A DNA stretch of 31,981 nt, taken from the NCBI GenBank assembly GCA_964467785.1, contig CAYXVB010000021.1:1-31981 (forward strand), read 5' to 3'. The first letter of the stretch is position 1; the number at the start of each line of letters is the position of its first letter. Positions 1 to 8,281 of this stretch are shown piece after piece. The notes beneath the pieces were generated by a model, which did not search any database, was not told the origin of the DNA, and saw only the letters and a list, made by a program, of their open reading frames with translations. Origin of the DNA: CAYXVB01 sp964467785. Lineage in GTDB: Bacteria > Bdellovibrionota > UBA1018. The position numbers and the translations under genes were made by a program.

Positions 1-750
1 GGCCTGATGAACGCGCAGTTCGCCATCCAGGGCAACCGCATCTTCCTGCTGGAAGTGAACCCCCGCGCCTCGCGCACGGTCCCGTTCATCTCCAAGGCGA
101 TCTCGAAACCGCTCGCCAAGCTCGCCGTTCAGGTCATGCTCGGCAAATCGCTGCACGACCTCGGAATTCGCGAGGACTTGGACCGGGGCCTTTCGACCTT
201 CAACGTCAAAGCACCGGTCTTTCCGTTCTCCAAGTTCCCCGGCGTCGACGTCCTGCTCGGGCCCGAGATGAAATCCACGGGCGAAGTCATGGGCCGCGGC
301 CTCACTTTCGCGGGCGCCTACGCCAAGGCGATGGCCGCCGCCGGCATGACCCTTCCGAACCAGGGCAAGGCCTTCCTCTCGATCCGCAACGAGGACAAGG
401 CGGAGATCCTTCCGATCGCCCGCGGCCTCCGCGACATCGGCTTCGAGCTTTACGGCACGGATGGCACCGCCAACTTCCTCAACCAGTACGAGCTGCACGT
501 CAAGAAGGTCAACAAGGTCGCCCAGGGCTCGCCCCACTGCGTGGACGCGATCCGCGCCGGCGACTTCTCGCTCGTGATCAACACAGTCTCGGACGAGCAG
601 GAGATCACCGACAGCTTCTCGATTCGCCGCGCGGCGCTCGAGCGCAAGGTCCCCTATTGCACGGTCGTCTCGGCGGCCCGCGCGATGCTCGAAGGCATCG
701 TCGAACAGAAGAAGGGTCCGCTGCAGATCCTGCCGTTGGATAAATCCTGA
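1..750 (+). CDS. carB: carbamoyl-phosphate synthase large subunit, C-terminal part (5' truncated by window edge)
   Basis: This is the C-terminal quarter of the large subunit that makes carbamoyl phosphate from bicarbonate, ATP and glutamine-derived ammonia for pyrimidine and arginine synthesis in the cytoplasm. The reading frame is open from base 1, so the start lies outside the window. The first ~70 residues are the end of the second ATP-grasp domain (FLLEVNPRASRTVPFISKA is the family signature). From about residue 120 comes the MGS-like allosteric domain, with the GFELYGTDGTANFL and VINTVSDEQ stretches. The gene ends in TGA 22 bases before a small zinc protein gene on the same strand. Nothing looks broken. 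Confidence 0.96.
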   Translation, partial: GLMNAQFAIQGNRIFLLEVNPRASRTVPFISKAISKPLAKLAVQVMLGKSLHDLGIREDLDRGLSTFNVKAPVFPFSKFPGVDVLLGPEMKSTGEVMGRGLTFAGAYAKAMAAAGMTLPNQGKAFLSIRNEDKAEILPIARGLRDIGFELYGTDGTANFLNQYELHVKKVNKVAQGSPHCVDAIRAGDFSLVINTVSDEQEITDSFSIRRAALERKVPYCTVVSAARAMLEGIVEQKKGPLQILPLDKS

Positions 751-772
751 GACGGGACGAAGGAGTCGAGGC

Positions 773-1072
773 ATGACTGTCGCTGGAGGCGGAAACTGCT
801 GGAGCTGCGGCGCGGAGCTGACGCCATTTGATTACGGCCGCGCCGACACTTGCCGTAAATGCGGACGTGACACCAAGACCTGCAAAGGCTGTCTCTACTT
901 CGATGCCACCGCCAACAACCAGTGCCGTGAAAGCCAGGCCGAACGTGTCGTCGACAAGGAACGCTCGAACTTTTGCGACTGGTTCAAGCCCCGCGTGGGC
1001 GCCGGGGCGGATCCCCATGCCTCGCGCGACGCGATGAAAGCCGCGGCCGACGCCCTCTTCAAGAAAAAGTGA
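773..1072 (+). CDS. small cysteine-rich zinc-ribbon protein
   Basis: This is a 99-residue soluble protein with eight conserved-looking cysteines. There is a CxxC at residues 9-12 (CWSC), a second at 28-31 (CRKC), then CKGC at 38-41 and two single cysteines in CRES and FCDWF. The pattern suggests two zinc sites. I recall similar short uncharacterised proteins from delta-proteobacteria with the CRESQAERVVDKE-NFCD core; this is memory, not a search. The ATG is preceded by GAAGGAG at a good distance. It probably shares a transcript with carB (22 bp upstream) and the membrane protein 8 bp downstream. Its function is unknown. Confidence 0.85.
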   Translation: MTVAGGGNCWSCGAELTPFDYGRADTCRKCGRDTKTCKGCLYFDATANNQCRESQAERVVDKERSNFCDWFKPRVGAGADPHASRDAMKAAADALFKKK

Positions 1073-1080
1073 GCCCCCCT

Positions 1081-2514
1081 ATGCCCCTCTCTCGCCGTGC
1101 CCGTCCAGAGAGACTTGTACGATGGGCGCTCGGAATCTTCGTCCTGGGGCTTTCCGCGCACCTGATCGCGCGGATCGGTTTCGAAGGCGACACCTGGGCG
1201 ATGCTCGGCCAAGCGGACGCGGCGCTGGCCTGCGCGAGACGCGGTCAATGGACCGGCTGCCACGAAGCCTGGCACTTCCCTCTCCTCCAGATCCTTCCCA
1301 GCATCGCGATGCGGCTCGCGGGCATCGAAAACGGCGGCACCATCCTGCGTTGGCTCGCCCATTTGAGCTTCGCCAGCTACTGGCTGATCCTGGCCGCCAC
1401 CTGGCGAATCTTGTCGCGCGATCGCGGCCCCACAGTCGCGCTTCTCGGAGTCCTGGTCCTGCTCAGCGGCTACAACATGCGCTACGCCAACTTGTCCTTC
1501 GGCGAGATGCTCGGAGCGGGGCTGATCTTCGGCCTGACCTCGCTGGTCACCGTCACCGGCGGCGCCGGACGGCTAGCCTGGCTGATCGCGCCCTTCGCCT
1601 TCGGAGCCGCCGTCCATAAAGACACGGCCTTACCTTTTCTGCTGCTATTGGCTGGCGTTTCGGCATTGGCTGCGCGCGCATCCGGCCGCAAGCCGGATTG
1701 GCAAAGGCTTGCGCTCCTCGCCGCCGCGCCGATCCTCGCGGGCTTTGCCGCGAGCTGCGGCTACAATGCGTTCAAGTTCGGCACCTGGTATAACGTCGCC
1801 AACCTCGACGGCCCCGGCAACGTGGTGCGCGACCCGCTGGTGCAGCTCAACTCCTTCGCGGCGCTCTGGCTATCACCCCATGGAGGGATCGCCTTCTTCT
1901 GGCCTTCGTTCTTCGCAGTGCTTGTCGCAGGAGGGATCTTCGCGGCCCGCCAAACCTGGAGCCGCGAGCGAGGTATTTGGCTCGGCACAGCCGTGATCCT
2001 AGGTGGCCTGACTCTCGGCTTTTCCAAGTGGTATGCCCCGTTCGGCTGGCATGCTTGGGGACCGCGCCTGCATCTGCCTTGGCTGCCGGCACTCTCGTTC
2101 GTGCTGCTTTACGCCTACGGCGACAGCTTTGATGCGGCACTGCGCGCGATGCCGGCCCGACGCTTTGCCCTGATCGCGACGCTTTGGATCTTACTCAGCT
2201 GGCCCCAATTCCGCGTCGTCATCGAGTACCAGCTTGCCAATCGCGTGATCGAGTCCGAGAGGAGCTGCACCTTGCGGCCCGAAGAGACCCCGCTGGCATT
2301 CCGGCTGCGCTGTGGATTTCCGCAATTATGGCCGGGCTACGGCAACTGGGCTCTGCCCACCGCTTTCCGCCCTTGGCCACGTCCGGATCTCTGGCTTTGG
2401 TGTGTTTTCTATTCCGGATTCCTCGCCTATGGAGCTGCCTGCCTTTGGCGGCACGCAAAGGCTTCGAAGCAGGTCCCTGATCAGACCTCAAAGAAATCGC
2501 AGAGCATGCAATAG
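1081..2514 (+). CDS. polytopic membrane protein, GT-C glycosyltransferase-like
   Basis: This 477-residue protein has about ten or more hydrophobic helices across its length. After the first helix there is a loop with an acidic GDTWAML motif and a later amphipathic HFPLLQILPS stretch. That layout resembles GT-C lipid-linked sugar transferases, where an acidic residue in the first periplasmic loop is catalytic; the assignment is inference. An open frame extends upstream to 973, but that part overlaps the zinc-protein gene. The ATG at 1081 comes 8 bp after the previous stop and directly before MPLSRRARPERLVRW and the first helix, so I chose it. The gene ends in TAG and overlaps the convergent regulator by 34 bp. 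Confidence 0.8.
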   Translation: MPLSRRARPERLVRWALGIFVLGLSAHLIARIGFEGDTWAMLGQADAALACARRGQWTGCHEAWHFPLLQILPSIAMRLAGIENGGTILRWLAHLSFASYWLILAATWRILSRDRGPTVALLGVLVLLSGYNMRYANLSFGEMLGAGLIFGLTSLVTVTGGAGRLAWLIAPFAFGAAVHKDTALPFLLLLAGVSALAARASGRKPDWQRLALLAAAPILAGFAASCGYNAFKFGTWYNVANLDGPGNVVRDPLVQLNSFAALWLSPHGGIAFFWPSFFAVLVAGGIFAARQTWSRERGIWLGTAVILGGLTLGFSKWYAPFGWHAWGPRLHLPWLPALSFVLLYAYGDSFDAALRAMPARRFALIATLWILLSWPQFRVVIEYQLANRVIESERSCTLRPEETPLAFRLRCGFPQLWPGYGNWALPTAFRPWPRPDLWLWCVFYSGFLAYGAACLWRHAKASKQVPDQTSKKSQSMQ

Positions 2515-3284
2515 ACTTCTTCTGAGGGAGATGGCTTGATCAGCTCTCGCGCTCCCTCGATCCACTCGAGAATGCGGGTACGAAGCGCCTCGGACTCAAC
2601 ACGCGACATCGAAAAAACTGAGGTATAGTGCAAAGAATCGGGAGTCTGCCGGTCAATGTCCAGCAAAGCCCGGTCGCGCCAATTTCGGTGACTGACGCTG
2701 TTCATGAAGTTTTTGGCCGGAAGGTGGCGATCCACCCGGTTCGCTTTCCAAATGCCCGCCCGGGCCTTGGCCAGGCCCATGCGATCCAAAGCGCGCAAGG
2801 CGTGCTCGATCGTTTCCTGGGAGCGCCCAAAACGCTTAGCCAGCGCCTCGGGCGTCGAATAGCTCCCCACCTCCAATGCCGAATGAATCGCCATAAACAG
2901 CCACGAAGAGTAATACTCTGGATAAACCTCCAATTGAGGTGCCGTCGGAGTGGCTACTCTTTCGCTCAGGGAACGGTAAGCCGCTTTGAGTTCGTTCATC
3001 TTCTTTGAAAAATGCCTCTTCAGTTCCGGCGAGTTCGCTCGGGAAAGCTGGAGAAGATGCAGAAAAAAATCCGACTCGAGACTGCTCAATTGCAGAAACT
3101 GGCAAATCCGAAAACCGTGATCCGGAGTCAGTTCCACTTTGGTGTTCAGCGCCTGGGTCAAATACGACGCCTGACACCCTGCAGCCTTCGCCAGCCGGGC
3201 CTGATACCCCCGGTTGCCGGCATTCTCCCGGAGATGTGCCTTCAAATAAGATTTATATGAATCAAATTCAAATATTGTGACCAT
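2481..3284 (-). CDS. TIGR02147/DUF4423-family transcriptional regulator-like protein
   Basis: This 267-residue protein begins with a helix-turn-helix-like region (residues ~20-60, RLAKAAGCQASYLTQALN and TPDHGFRICQFLQL). A helical middle and a winged-helix-like segment follow (EALAKRFGRSQETIEHALRALDRMGLA, ~140-170). The opening FEFDSYKSYLKAHL and the LSSLESDFFLHLLQLSRA segment are typical of TIGR02147 proteins, numerous in Bdellovibrio-like bacteria. Their targets are mostly unknown. The ATG has AGAGGT a few bases upstream. It is divergent from a secreted-protein gene with overlapping putative promoters between them, so it may regulate itself and that neighbour (inference). Confidence 0.85.
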   Translation of the reverse strand: MVTIFEFDSYKSYLKAHLRENAGNRGYQARLAKAAGCQASYLTQALNTKVELTPDHGFRICQFLQLSSLESDFFLHLLQLSRANSPELKRHFSKKMNELKAAYRSLSERVATPTAPQLEVYPEYYSSWLFMAIHSALEVGSYSTPEALAKRFGRSQETIEHALRALDRMGLAKARAGIWKANRVDRHLPAKNFMNSVSHRNWRDRALLDIDRQTPDSLHYTSVFSMSRVESEALRTRILEWIEGARELIKPSPSEEVYCMLCDFFEV

Positions 3285-3309
3285 GCCGACCTCTTTGACT
3301 CGATGACAC

Positions 3310-3353
3310 TTGGAATGATCTATCTAATATTTTTATAAACGAACTCAAGTCAA
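3310..3353. promoter_or_regulatory. overlapping opposed promoters between the TIGR02147 gene and the secreted-protein gene
   Basis: On + there is TTGGAA (3310-3315), an 18-base spacer and TATAAA (3334-3339), leading to the gene at 3424. On - there is TTGACT (complement of 3348-3353), an 18-base spacer and TATTAG (complement of 3324-3329), leading to the gene starting at 3284. The two promoters occupy the same AT-rich stretch, so both cannot be bound by polymerase at once. This is assigned by consensus match only. Confidence 0.45.
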
Positions 3354-3423
3354 AATTATTAATAAACATATATCGCATAGCATTAAAAACGGATAAATCC
3401 CTCGCCAGAAGGAGATCTTATTT

Positions 3424-3834
3424 ATGAAAGCCCTGAATCTGTTTGCGTTGCTCGCCATGTCCGTTGCCACCTCGGCCTATGCCGCGGGCGGTATCACCAG
3501 CAACGGTCCTGTCGGCCAGGAACTGATGAACTGCCAAGGCGGTTTCAAATTTTCACCCGACAATCTGGCTGAAGTCACTTTGACTGTCGCGCCGGTTTTG
3601 GGCCAGGGCCTGGTGGCCAAGGTCGTCTTTTCGAAAGAAACCCGCATCCCGGTCCAAAAGCGCAAAGTCGAGAAGCGCGCGAACGATCCGCGCGGCCTCG
3701 TCTACGAAGGTAGCAAGATCGACATTCTGGTCCCCGCGATGCAGGCCCCGAATCGTCCCGGCCGCTATCAGGCCATTCTTCAGCTCGGTGATTTTTCGCA
3801 GTACGCGGCGATCCTTGACTGTACGAAGCAGTAA
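3424..3834 (+). CDS. small secreted protein of unknown function
   Basis: This is a 136-residue protein with a clear Sec signal peptide: MKALNLFALLAMSVATSAYA, probable cleavage after AYA near residue 20. The mature part is about 116 residues, with one cysteine near the start (MNCQGG) and one near the end (LDCTKQ) that could form a disulfide in the periplasm. The middle looks beta-rich. No family was recognised. AGAAGGAGAT lies about 9 bases before the ATG, giving a strong ribosome-binding site. It is divergent from the TIGR02147 regulator, which is its most likely controller. Confidence 0.8.
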   Translation: MKALNLFALLAMSVATSAYAAGGITSNGPVGQELMNCQGGFKFSPDNLAEVTLTVAPVLGQGLVAKVVFSKETRIPVQKRKVEKRANDPRGLVYEGSKIDILVPAMQAPNRPGRYQAILQLGDFSQYAAILDCTKQ

Positions 3835-3997
3835 TCTGCAGGAACCTGCCCACGATCCTCATACGATCCTCACACGGCGTCCGCGACTTCCGGGACTTTT
3901 TGATCCGACAGGCGTTTCCTGAGCGCGAGAGGATCGGTCCCGGTGGCCGCGGACGCGGTGGAATGCCAAGCCTGAAATCACCCACAAAAGACTTGCA

Positions 3998-4714
3998 ATG
4001 CTCGCGCCCCCTCCCGAAAATAGGTCGATGGGAACATCGTCGAGCACCCCCTCTTGGAGCATCGAATCCAATACTCGAAGCACCGTCGCCATCAGCGTGG
4101 GCCTGATCGCTGTCGGCAGCCTTCTGGTGTCGGCGTCCCACCATCAGGCCGCGACAAATAACAACGCGCTCGCCGCATGGTGGGGAGGGATCCTGCTCGG
4201 CCTGCTAGGCGCGGCGACCTTATTTTTGGACGCGCGGATCACCCTGCTCGTGGATCCGGAACGCGGAGCCATCCTGATCCGGCATAGGAACCGCGTGACC
4301 AGCGGGGCGAAAATCGTGCGCTTCGAGGAGATCGCTTCCGTCAACGTGAGTCGGATTGGCCGGAGCCGTTTGGGCGTGACCTCTTTCCATCTCAAGATCC
4401 GCCTCAAGAGCGGCAAATCGATCGCCACGGGACGCTGGTCCTATTCGTACGAGGAGATCAATGCGGAGGCCGCGCGCCTCGCGGACGCCGTCGGCTGCGC
4501 GGCAGACACCCGCGAACCCTTCCTGACAGGTGGGCCCGAGCGTGTGATGCTTTCAGTGCTCGGGGCCGTCGCGTTTTACGCACTCTGGTATCGGTTCACC
4601 ACAGGCCCCTGGTGCCGAGCGATGTGGTTTGGAACCGCACCGCCCGTCATCATGCTCTTGGCAGGCGGGTCGATCTATCGACTGCTCAGCTTAACGCGGA
4701 AAAACCGCGCTTAG
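3998..4714 (+). CDS. membrane protein of unknown function with PH-like middle domain
   Basis: This 238-residue protein has two helices near the N-terminus (residues ~28-50 and ~60-80), a soluble middle (~85-170) and two C-terminal helices (~178-198 and ~205-225). The middle alternates basic and hydrophobic strands (GAILIRHRNRV, IVRFEEIASVNVSRI, FHLKIRLKSGKSIATGRW), as in bacterial PH-like domains. That fold is a guess from pattern, not recognition. The start is uncertain: ATG 4028, ten codons downstream, is equally possible, and neither has a strong ribosome-binding site. The stop is TAG immediately followed by TGA and overlaps the convergent protease stop by 4 bases. Confidence 0.65.
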   Translation: MLAPPPENRSMGTSSSTPSWSIESNTRSTVAISVGLIAVGSLLVSASHHQAATNNNALAAWWGGILLGLLGAATLFLDARITLLVDPERGAILIRHRNRVTSGAKIVRFEEIASVNVSRIGRSRLGVTSFHLKIRLKSGKSIATGRWSYSYEEINAEAARLADAVGCAADTREPFLTGGPERVMLSVLGAVAFYALWYRFTTGPWCRAMWFGTAPPVIMLLAGGSIYRLLSLTRKNRA

Positions 4715-5727
4715 TGAATGCCCACCTGATCGAAGGCATAGTCGATGACATGGCAATCCAATCTCTGCTCGACTAGGCACTCCTCTTTGAGTGCCGCGCG
4801 ATAATCGCGGAAGTCCGAGGTCGGCCTGAGCTGCGTCACCATCGCGTTGTATACGATCCGCGTGGCCGCCTCGAGCCCCATCCCGTCAGAGATCAGCACC
4901 GTCGCGCGGTTAGGAATTCCCGAAAGAAGGTGCACGCCGCATCTGTCGTTCGAGGACGTGGGTTTGCAGGAAGATCCGTATTCTTCCGGGATCTCCGAGA
5001 CTGACTTCGGTTGGGGATGGAGCCCTTTATTCGGATTGCGCATGTCGCGCAGCCCGATGATCTCGCGATTTTCCTTGGCGCGAATCTTATCCTTGAGTTC
5101 CTTGGAAACGACTCTCTCGCCGATAATGAATGTCTCGCCAGGATTGGACTTGCCGGACATGATCTGGATCGCTTCGCCGAAGAAGTCGGCCAGATGCTCA
5201 TTGAGCGCTCCGGACTGTCCTTTGTACTCCAAGCGCGCAGTGGTATCGATGATCGCATGGGTGAACTCGTGAGCGATCACGTCCAGCGCGGTGGTAAACC
5301 ACTTGAGGCCGCCGCCTTCGCCAAATCCAAAGACGAAAAGACGGTAACCTGGCATCCAAGCCGCGTTCTGCTGCATTCCGGTCACGTCTAAGGGCCAGAC
5401 GCCGGCCCGGACGATGGCGGTGATCTCCGAGCCCTGGTTGTCCCAGGAGTCTCGGTTAAAGCGCGCCTGAAAGAAGTCGCGGGTGATCATGAGGTTTTCG
5501 CTGGCATCGCGGGCAACATCAGTCAGGAGCAATCGCCCAAGCCGACTTTTGACTTTTTCGCCGTTCACCAGAACCTTGACCCCTTTGCCGGTCAGCGGAG
5601 CCTGGGGAAGGACCGAGGCATCATAAATGACCACGTCGGCGGCAGCGCGCGCGGCGGGAGTTTGAGCCACAAAGCCCAGAACGCTCAACGAAAGAACGAC
5701 AGTCGAACGGAAATTGAATTTCTTCAC
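4711..5727 (-). CDS. secreted thermolysin-like (M4) metalloprotease
   Basis: This 338-residue exported zinc endopeptidase carries a Sec signal peptide (~1-28, cleavage near AARAA). The M4 motifs are in order: DVIAHEFTHAI with zinc ligands H153 and H157 and catalytic E154; ALNEHLADFFGE with third zinc ligand E177; LRDMRNP at 227-232; and CGVHLLSGIPNRA with H266 at the position of the thermolysin transition-state histidine. All key residues are present. Only about 120 residues precede the HEFTH helix, too short for the usual FTP/PepSY propeptide plus the full N-terminal lobe. Translation starts at GTG 5727, chosen because AAGGAG sits 7 bases upstream and the signal peptide begins there. That ribosome-binding site lies in an inverted repeat. 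Confidence 0.9.
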   Translation of the reverse strand: MKKFNFRSTVVLSLSVLGFVAQTPAARAAADVVIYDASVLPQAPLTGKGVKVLVNGEKVKSRLGRLLLTDVARDASENLMITRDFFQARFNRDSWDNQGSEITAIVRAGVWPLDVTGMQQNAAWMPGYRLFVFGFGEGGGLKWFTTALDVIAHEFTHAIIDTTARLEYKGQSGALNEHLADFFGEAIQIMSGKSNPGETFIIGERVVSKELKDKIRAKENREIIGLRDMRNPNKGLHPQPKSVSEIPEEYGSSCKPTSSNDRCGVHLLSGIPNRATVLISDGMGLEAATRIVYNAMVTQLRPTSDFRDYRAALKEECLVEQRLDCHVIDYAFDQVGIH

Positions 5728-5729
5728 AA

Positions 5730-5768
5730 GTACTCCTTGATGCGGCTAACCGCGGCGGCAAGGAGTAC
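5730..5768 (-). promoter_or_regulatory. perfect inverted repeat sequestering the M4 protease ribosome-binding site
   Basis: In the protease mRNA sense, GTACTCCTTG (complement of 5759-5768) is followed by 19 bases and then CAAGGAGTAC (complement of 5730-5739). This is a perfect 10-bp stem. The second arm contains the AAGGAG Shine-Dalgarno sequence two bases before the GTG start. The loop holds a smaller GCGG-TTAG-CCGC hairpin (5742-5753). If transcription begins upstream of 5768, the RNA would fold with its ribosome-binding site hidden. The same repeat could instead be a protein-binding site on DNA. Confidence 0.65.
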
Positions 5769-5878
5769 AATTGCATATCTTTTCAGTCAACTAATAATAA
5801 TCAAAAAAAATAACCCTTAGATTACAGCTGCTCAGGAATTGTTGACCTTAAAGATCTGTTATTGTAGAAACTCGCCGT

Positions 5879-7501
5879 ATGAAAAAACACCTCTCCAAGC
5901 TTGCACCCCTGGCTTCCATTTTTGCGGTGATCGGTTGCGCACCTCAGCAAGGTGTACGTCCGAAACCGATGAGTTTTTCCGAGTTCCGCAAGATTCAGGC
6001 GGAAGCCCCCGTGGATCTGAACTGCACCGGCGGAGATTGCGAAGAGCTTCGCACGGAGTTCCGGTACGTGGTGTACGTAGGAAAACAGATCTACGCCTAC
6101 TGGGACGAAAAGAGATCCGAGACGGGCACGGACTTCGACGCTCTGGCTTCGAGGCTGGAGAAATCCATCACGGACTCCACCACCCAGACTCAATATTACC
6201 GGGCGCTACGCCGCTGGGCCGCGGCCTTCCATGACGGACACGTCAATGCGATGGCCAAAGAAGGGTGGACCGATGGAGAGATCTACTCCTCCGCCGTTCG
6301 TCTGGAACTGCTGGCACCGGGAACGGATCGCGAAAAACTGATCGTCGCGCGCGTGGACAACTCGCTCGTGAGCGGAATCGCTCCGGGCGACGCGGTACTT
6401 TCCGTCAATGGCGTTGCGAGCGCCCGCGCGATCGACGCCGCCGAGGTCGAGGCTAGCGGCAGCACCGCGCCCATGCGCCGCCGTACCGCTGCGATAAGAA
6501 TCGTGGACACGCTGGGGGTCGAACAAAGCGCGAATCCGCTTGGGCTCGAGATCCAGCGCGGGGATTCAGTGAAGTTCGTCGAAATCCCACGCACCATCCC
6601 GCTCACCGAGAAAATGCCGGAAGAGGGCTCGTCCGCCACGCCAAGCGCGCCCGATCCCACCGGCATCGACCTGATTCAGGCGAGGATCCTACCCGGCGGG
6701 CTGGGCTACCTGCGCATCGACGGGTTCCAGGGCACACAGGATGCCTTCCTGCTCGACCAGGCCATGGATCGCCTCGCCGGCACGCGCGGCCTGCTGATCG
6801 ACTTGCGCAAAAACGGCGGCGGCGACCAGTCAGCCAACGTAATTCTAGCGCGCCTGGCGAAACCCGCGACCTCTATCGTCCGCTACCAGGTCAGCGAGTC
6901 CCTCAACGACTACGTGATCGCCAATCGGCCGGAATACTTCTTCAAGCGCGGCTCTGCGGGAGAGCTCTTTGCCGCTTGGAGCGACAAGAATGTCAAGGCC
7001 GCCGAAGGCAAGCACTACGACAGACCCGTCGTCGCGCTCACCAGCGCCAATTGTTTCAGCGCGTGCGACACCTTTGTCTCGGCTCTCAAGGTCAACCAGC
7101 TCGCTACGATCGCGGGTGAAGCCACTGGCGGCGGCACCGGCACGCCGCTGGTCTTTGAACTCCCGGTCTCAGGCCATCGGTTCCGCTACTCCGTGGTTCG
7201 CGGGCGCACCGCCAAGGGAGCCCCGCTCGAAGGCGTGGGTACCGCGCCGGATGTCCTGATCGAACCCACTGCCGAGGAACGCGCCAGTGCCCGAGACCTC
7301 CAACTGACCCGAGCGCTGGCGGTGCTACAGGACAGGGTCAACTCCATCCCAAACTCCGGTCCGATCCCTCTGCGGGCGGATCCGGCACTGGCTCGCGCTG
7401 TGAATGCGCTCGCGTCGTCCTGGAACCAGGATCTCGCGATTCCGCCGACGATCGCCGAGGAGCGCGCACTTCGCCGCATCTTTGCCATCGACGAGCTGTA
7501 A
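5879..7501 (+). CDS. S41-family peptidase-like lipoprotein with PDZ-like region
   Basis: This 540-residue protein has a lipoprotein signal (lipobox VIGC, Cys20); Ala at +2 suggests outer-membrane sorting. Residues ~120-205 resemble a PDZ domain (SGIAPGDAVLSVNG). The C-terminal tail-specific protease fold follows: GLGYLRIDGFQGTQDAFLLD, GLLIDLRKNGGG, then ANCFSACDTF, where Ser394 is the expected nucleophile. The next block, GEATGGGTGTP, has no lysine where Ser-Lys CtpA-type enzymes have GKxxFGKG. It is therefore closer to the S41 branch lacking that lysine, and catalysis is plausible but unproven. A TTGACC at 5842-5847 could be a -35 element. No strong ribosome-binding site is seen. It is convergent with the glycosyltransferase, 15 bp away. 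Confidence 0.88.
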   Translation: MKKHLSKLAPLASIFAVIGCAPQQGVRPKPMSFSEFRKIQAEAPVDLNCTGGDCEELRTEFRYVVYVGKQIYAYWDEKRSETGTDFDALASRLEKSITDSTTQTQYYRALRRWAAAFHDGHVNAMAKEGWTDGEIYSSAVRLELLAPGTDREKLIVARVDNSLVSGIAPGDAVLSVNGVASARAIDAAEVEASGSTAPMRRRTAAIRIVDTLGVEQSANPLGLEIQRGDSVKFVEIPRTIPLTEKMPEEGSSATPSAPDPTGIDLIQARILPGGLGYLRIDGFQGTQDAFLLDQAMDRLAGTRGLLIDLRKNGGGDQSANVILARLAKPATSIVRYQVSESLNDYVIANRPEYFFKRGSAGELFAAWSDKNVKAAEGKHYDRPVVALTSANCFSACDTFVSALKVNQLATIAGEATGGGTGTPLVFELPVSGHRFRYSVVRGRTAKGAPLEGVGTAPDVLIEPTAEERASARDLQLTRALAVLQDRVNSIPNSGPIPLRADPALARAVNALASSWNQDLAIPPTIAEERALRRIFAIDEL

Positions 7502-7516
7502 GCGGCCAGCCCGCGC

Positions 7517-8281
7517 TCAGTGGGTCGCGTACGGATCGCGGGAATGGGGCGAATACCGCTCCGGCAGCGTGGGAAACGCCTCCTCGACCGGAGTGAACCA
7601 GTTGAAGCGCAGCAAGTGGCCCAACGCCGCAACTCCGTCCTTCCAGCTGATTTTCTTGCCCTGCAGGTAGGTGCGCGGAAAATAGGAGATCGGAAGCTCA
7701 TAGATGCGAGGACGCACTTTTGCGACATAGGCCGTCAACTCGACCTCGATCCCGAATCGCGCCGAGCGCAGGTTCATCGACTTGAGGAGGTCCGCGCGGA
7801 AGACTTTGTAACAGGTCTCCATGTCCGTGAGGTAGATGCCGGAGAGCAGATTGCTCAACACTGTAAGCAATCGATTGACGAAGTAATGGTAAGTGCGATG
7901 GACCTGCATCGCGCTCTTCTTGAAGCGGCTGCCGTAAACCACGTCCGCCCGGTCCTCGAGCAGTGGCTGCAAAAGCGCGGGAACATCGCGGGGGTCGTAT
8001 TCGTAATCGGCGTCCTGGATGAGGATGAAATCTCCCGTCGCCTCGCGGATTCCCCGGATTACCGCCGCGCCCTTGCCCTGATTGGGGATCTGCTCGAGCA
8101 GCCGGTAACCATGCCTGGGCTGAAGTTCCTTGAGGATCTCGAGGCTCCGATCCTTTGAGCAGTCGTCGACGAAGATCCACTCGCGCTCGATCGGGCACGG
8201 GCTCTTCATCAGAAATTCGACGATCTGGGCGAGGTGGCGCTCTTCATTGTAAACGGGCACGACGACCGATAGCTTTGCCAT
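7517..8281 (-). CDS. family 2 glycosyltransferase, dolichol/polyprenyl-phosphate sugar transferase type
   Basis: This 254-residue cytoplasmic GT-A fold enzyme opens with AKLSVVVPVYNEE, the family nucleotide-binding strand. It continues with EWIFVDDCSKDRS, GKGAAVIRGI and the QDADYEYDP metal/nucleotide-sugar motif. The later segments (DVVYGSRF, LTDMETCYKVFR, PISYFPRTYLQGKKISWKDG) match polyprenyl-phosphate mannose/glucose synthases. No C-terminal membrane helices follow, so it is a Dpm1-like soluble form. The open frame extends to 8359, but homology begins at the ATG at 8281. A GTG three codons upstream, with GAGGAG better placed, is an alternative. The product probably supplies lipid-linked sugar to a GT-C enzyme. 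Confidence 0.9.
   Translation of the reverse strand: MAKLSVVVPVYNEERHLAQIVEFLMKSPCPIEREWIFVDDCSKDRSLEILKELQPRHGYRLLEQIPNQGKGAAVIRGIREATGDFILIQDADYEYDPRDVPALLQPLLEDRADVVYGSRFKKSAMQVHRTYHYFVNRLLTVLSNLLSGIYLTDMETCYKVFRADLLKSMNLRSARFGIEVELTAYVAKVRPRIYELPISYFPRTYLQGKKISWKDGVAALGHLLRFNWFTPVEEAFPTLPERYSPHSRDPYATH

Noticed and set aside
3850..3880. Short tandem ACGATCCTCA repeat after the small secreted-protein gene
   Set aside because: There are only two imperfect copies and no stem or T-run; it is too little to call a regulatory site or terminator.
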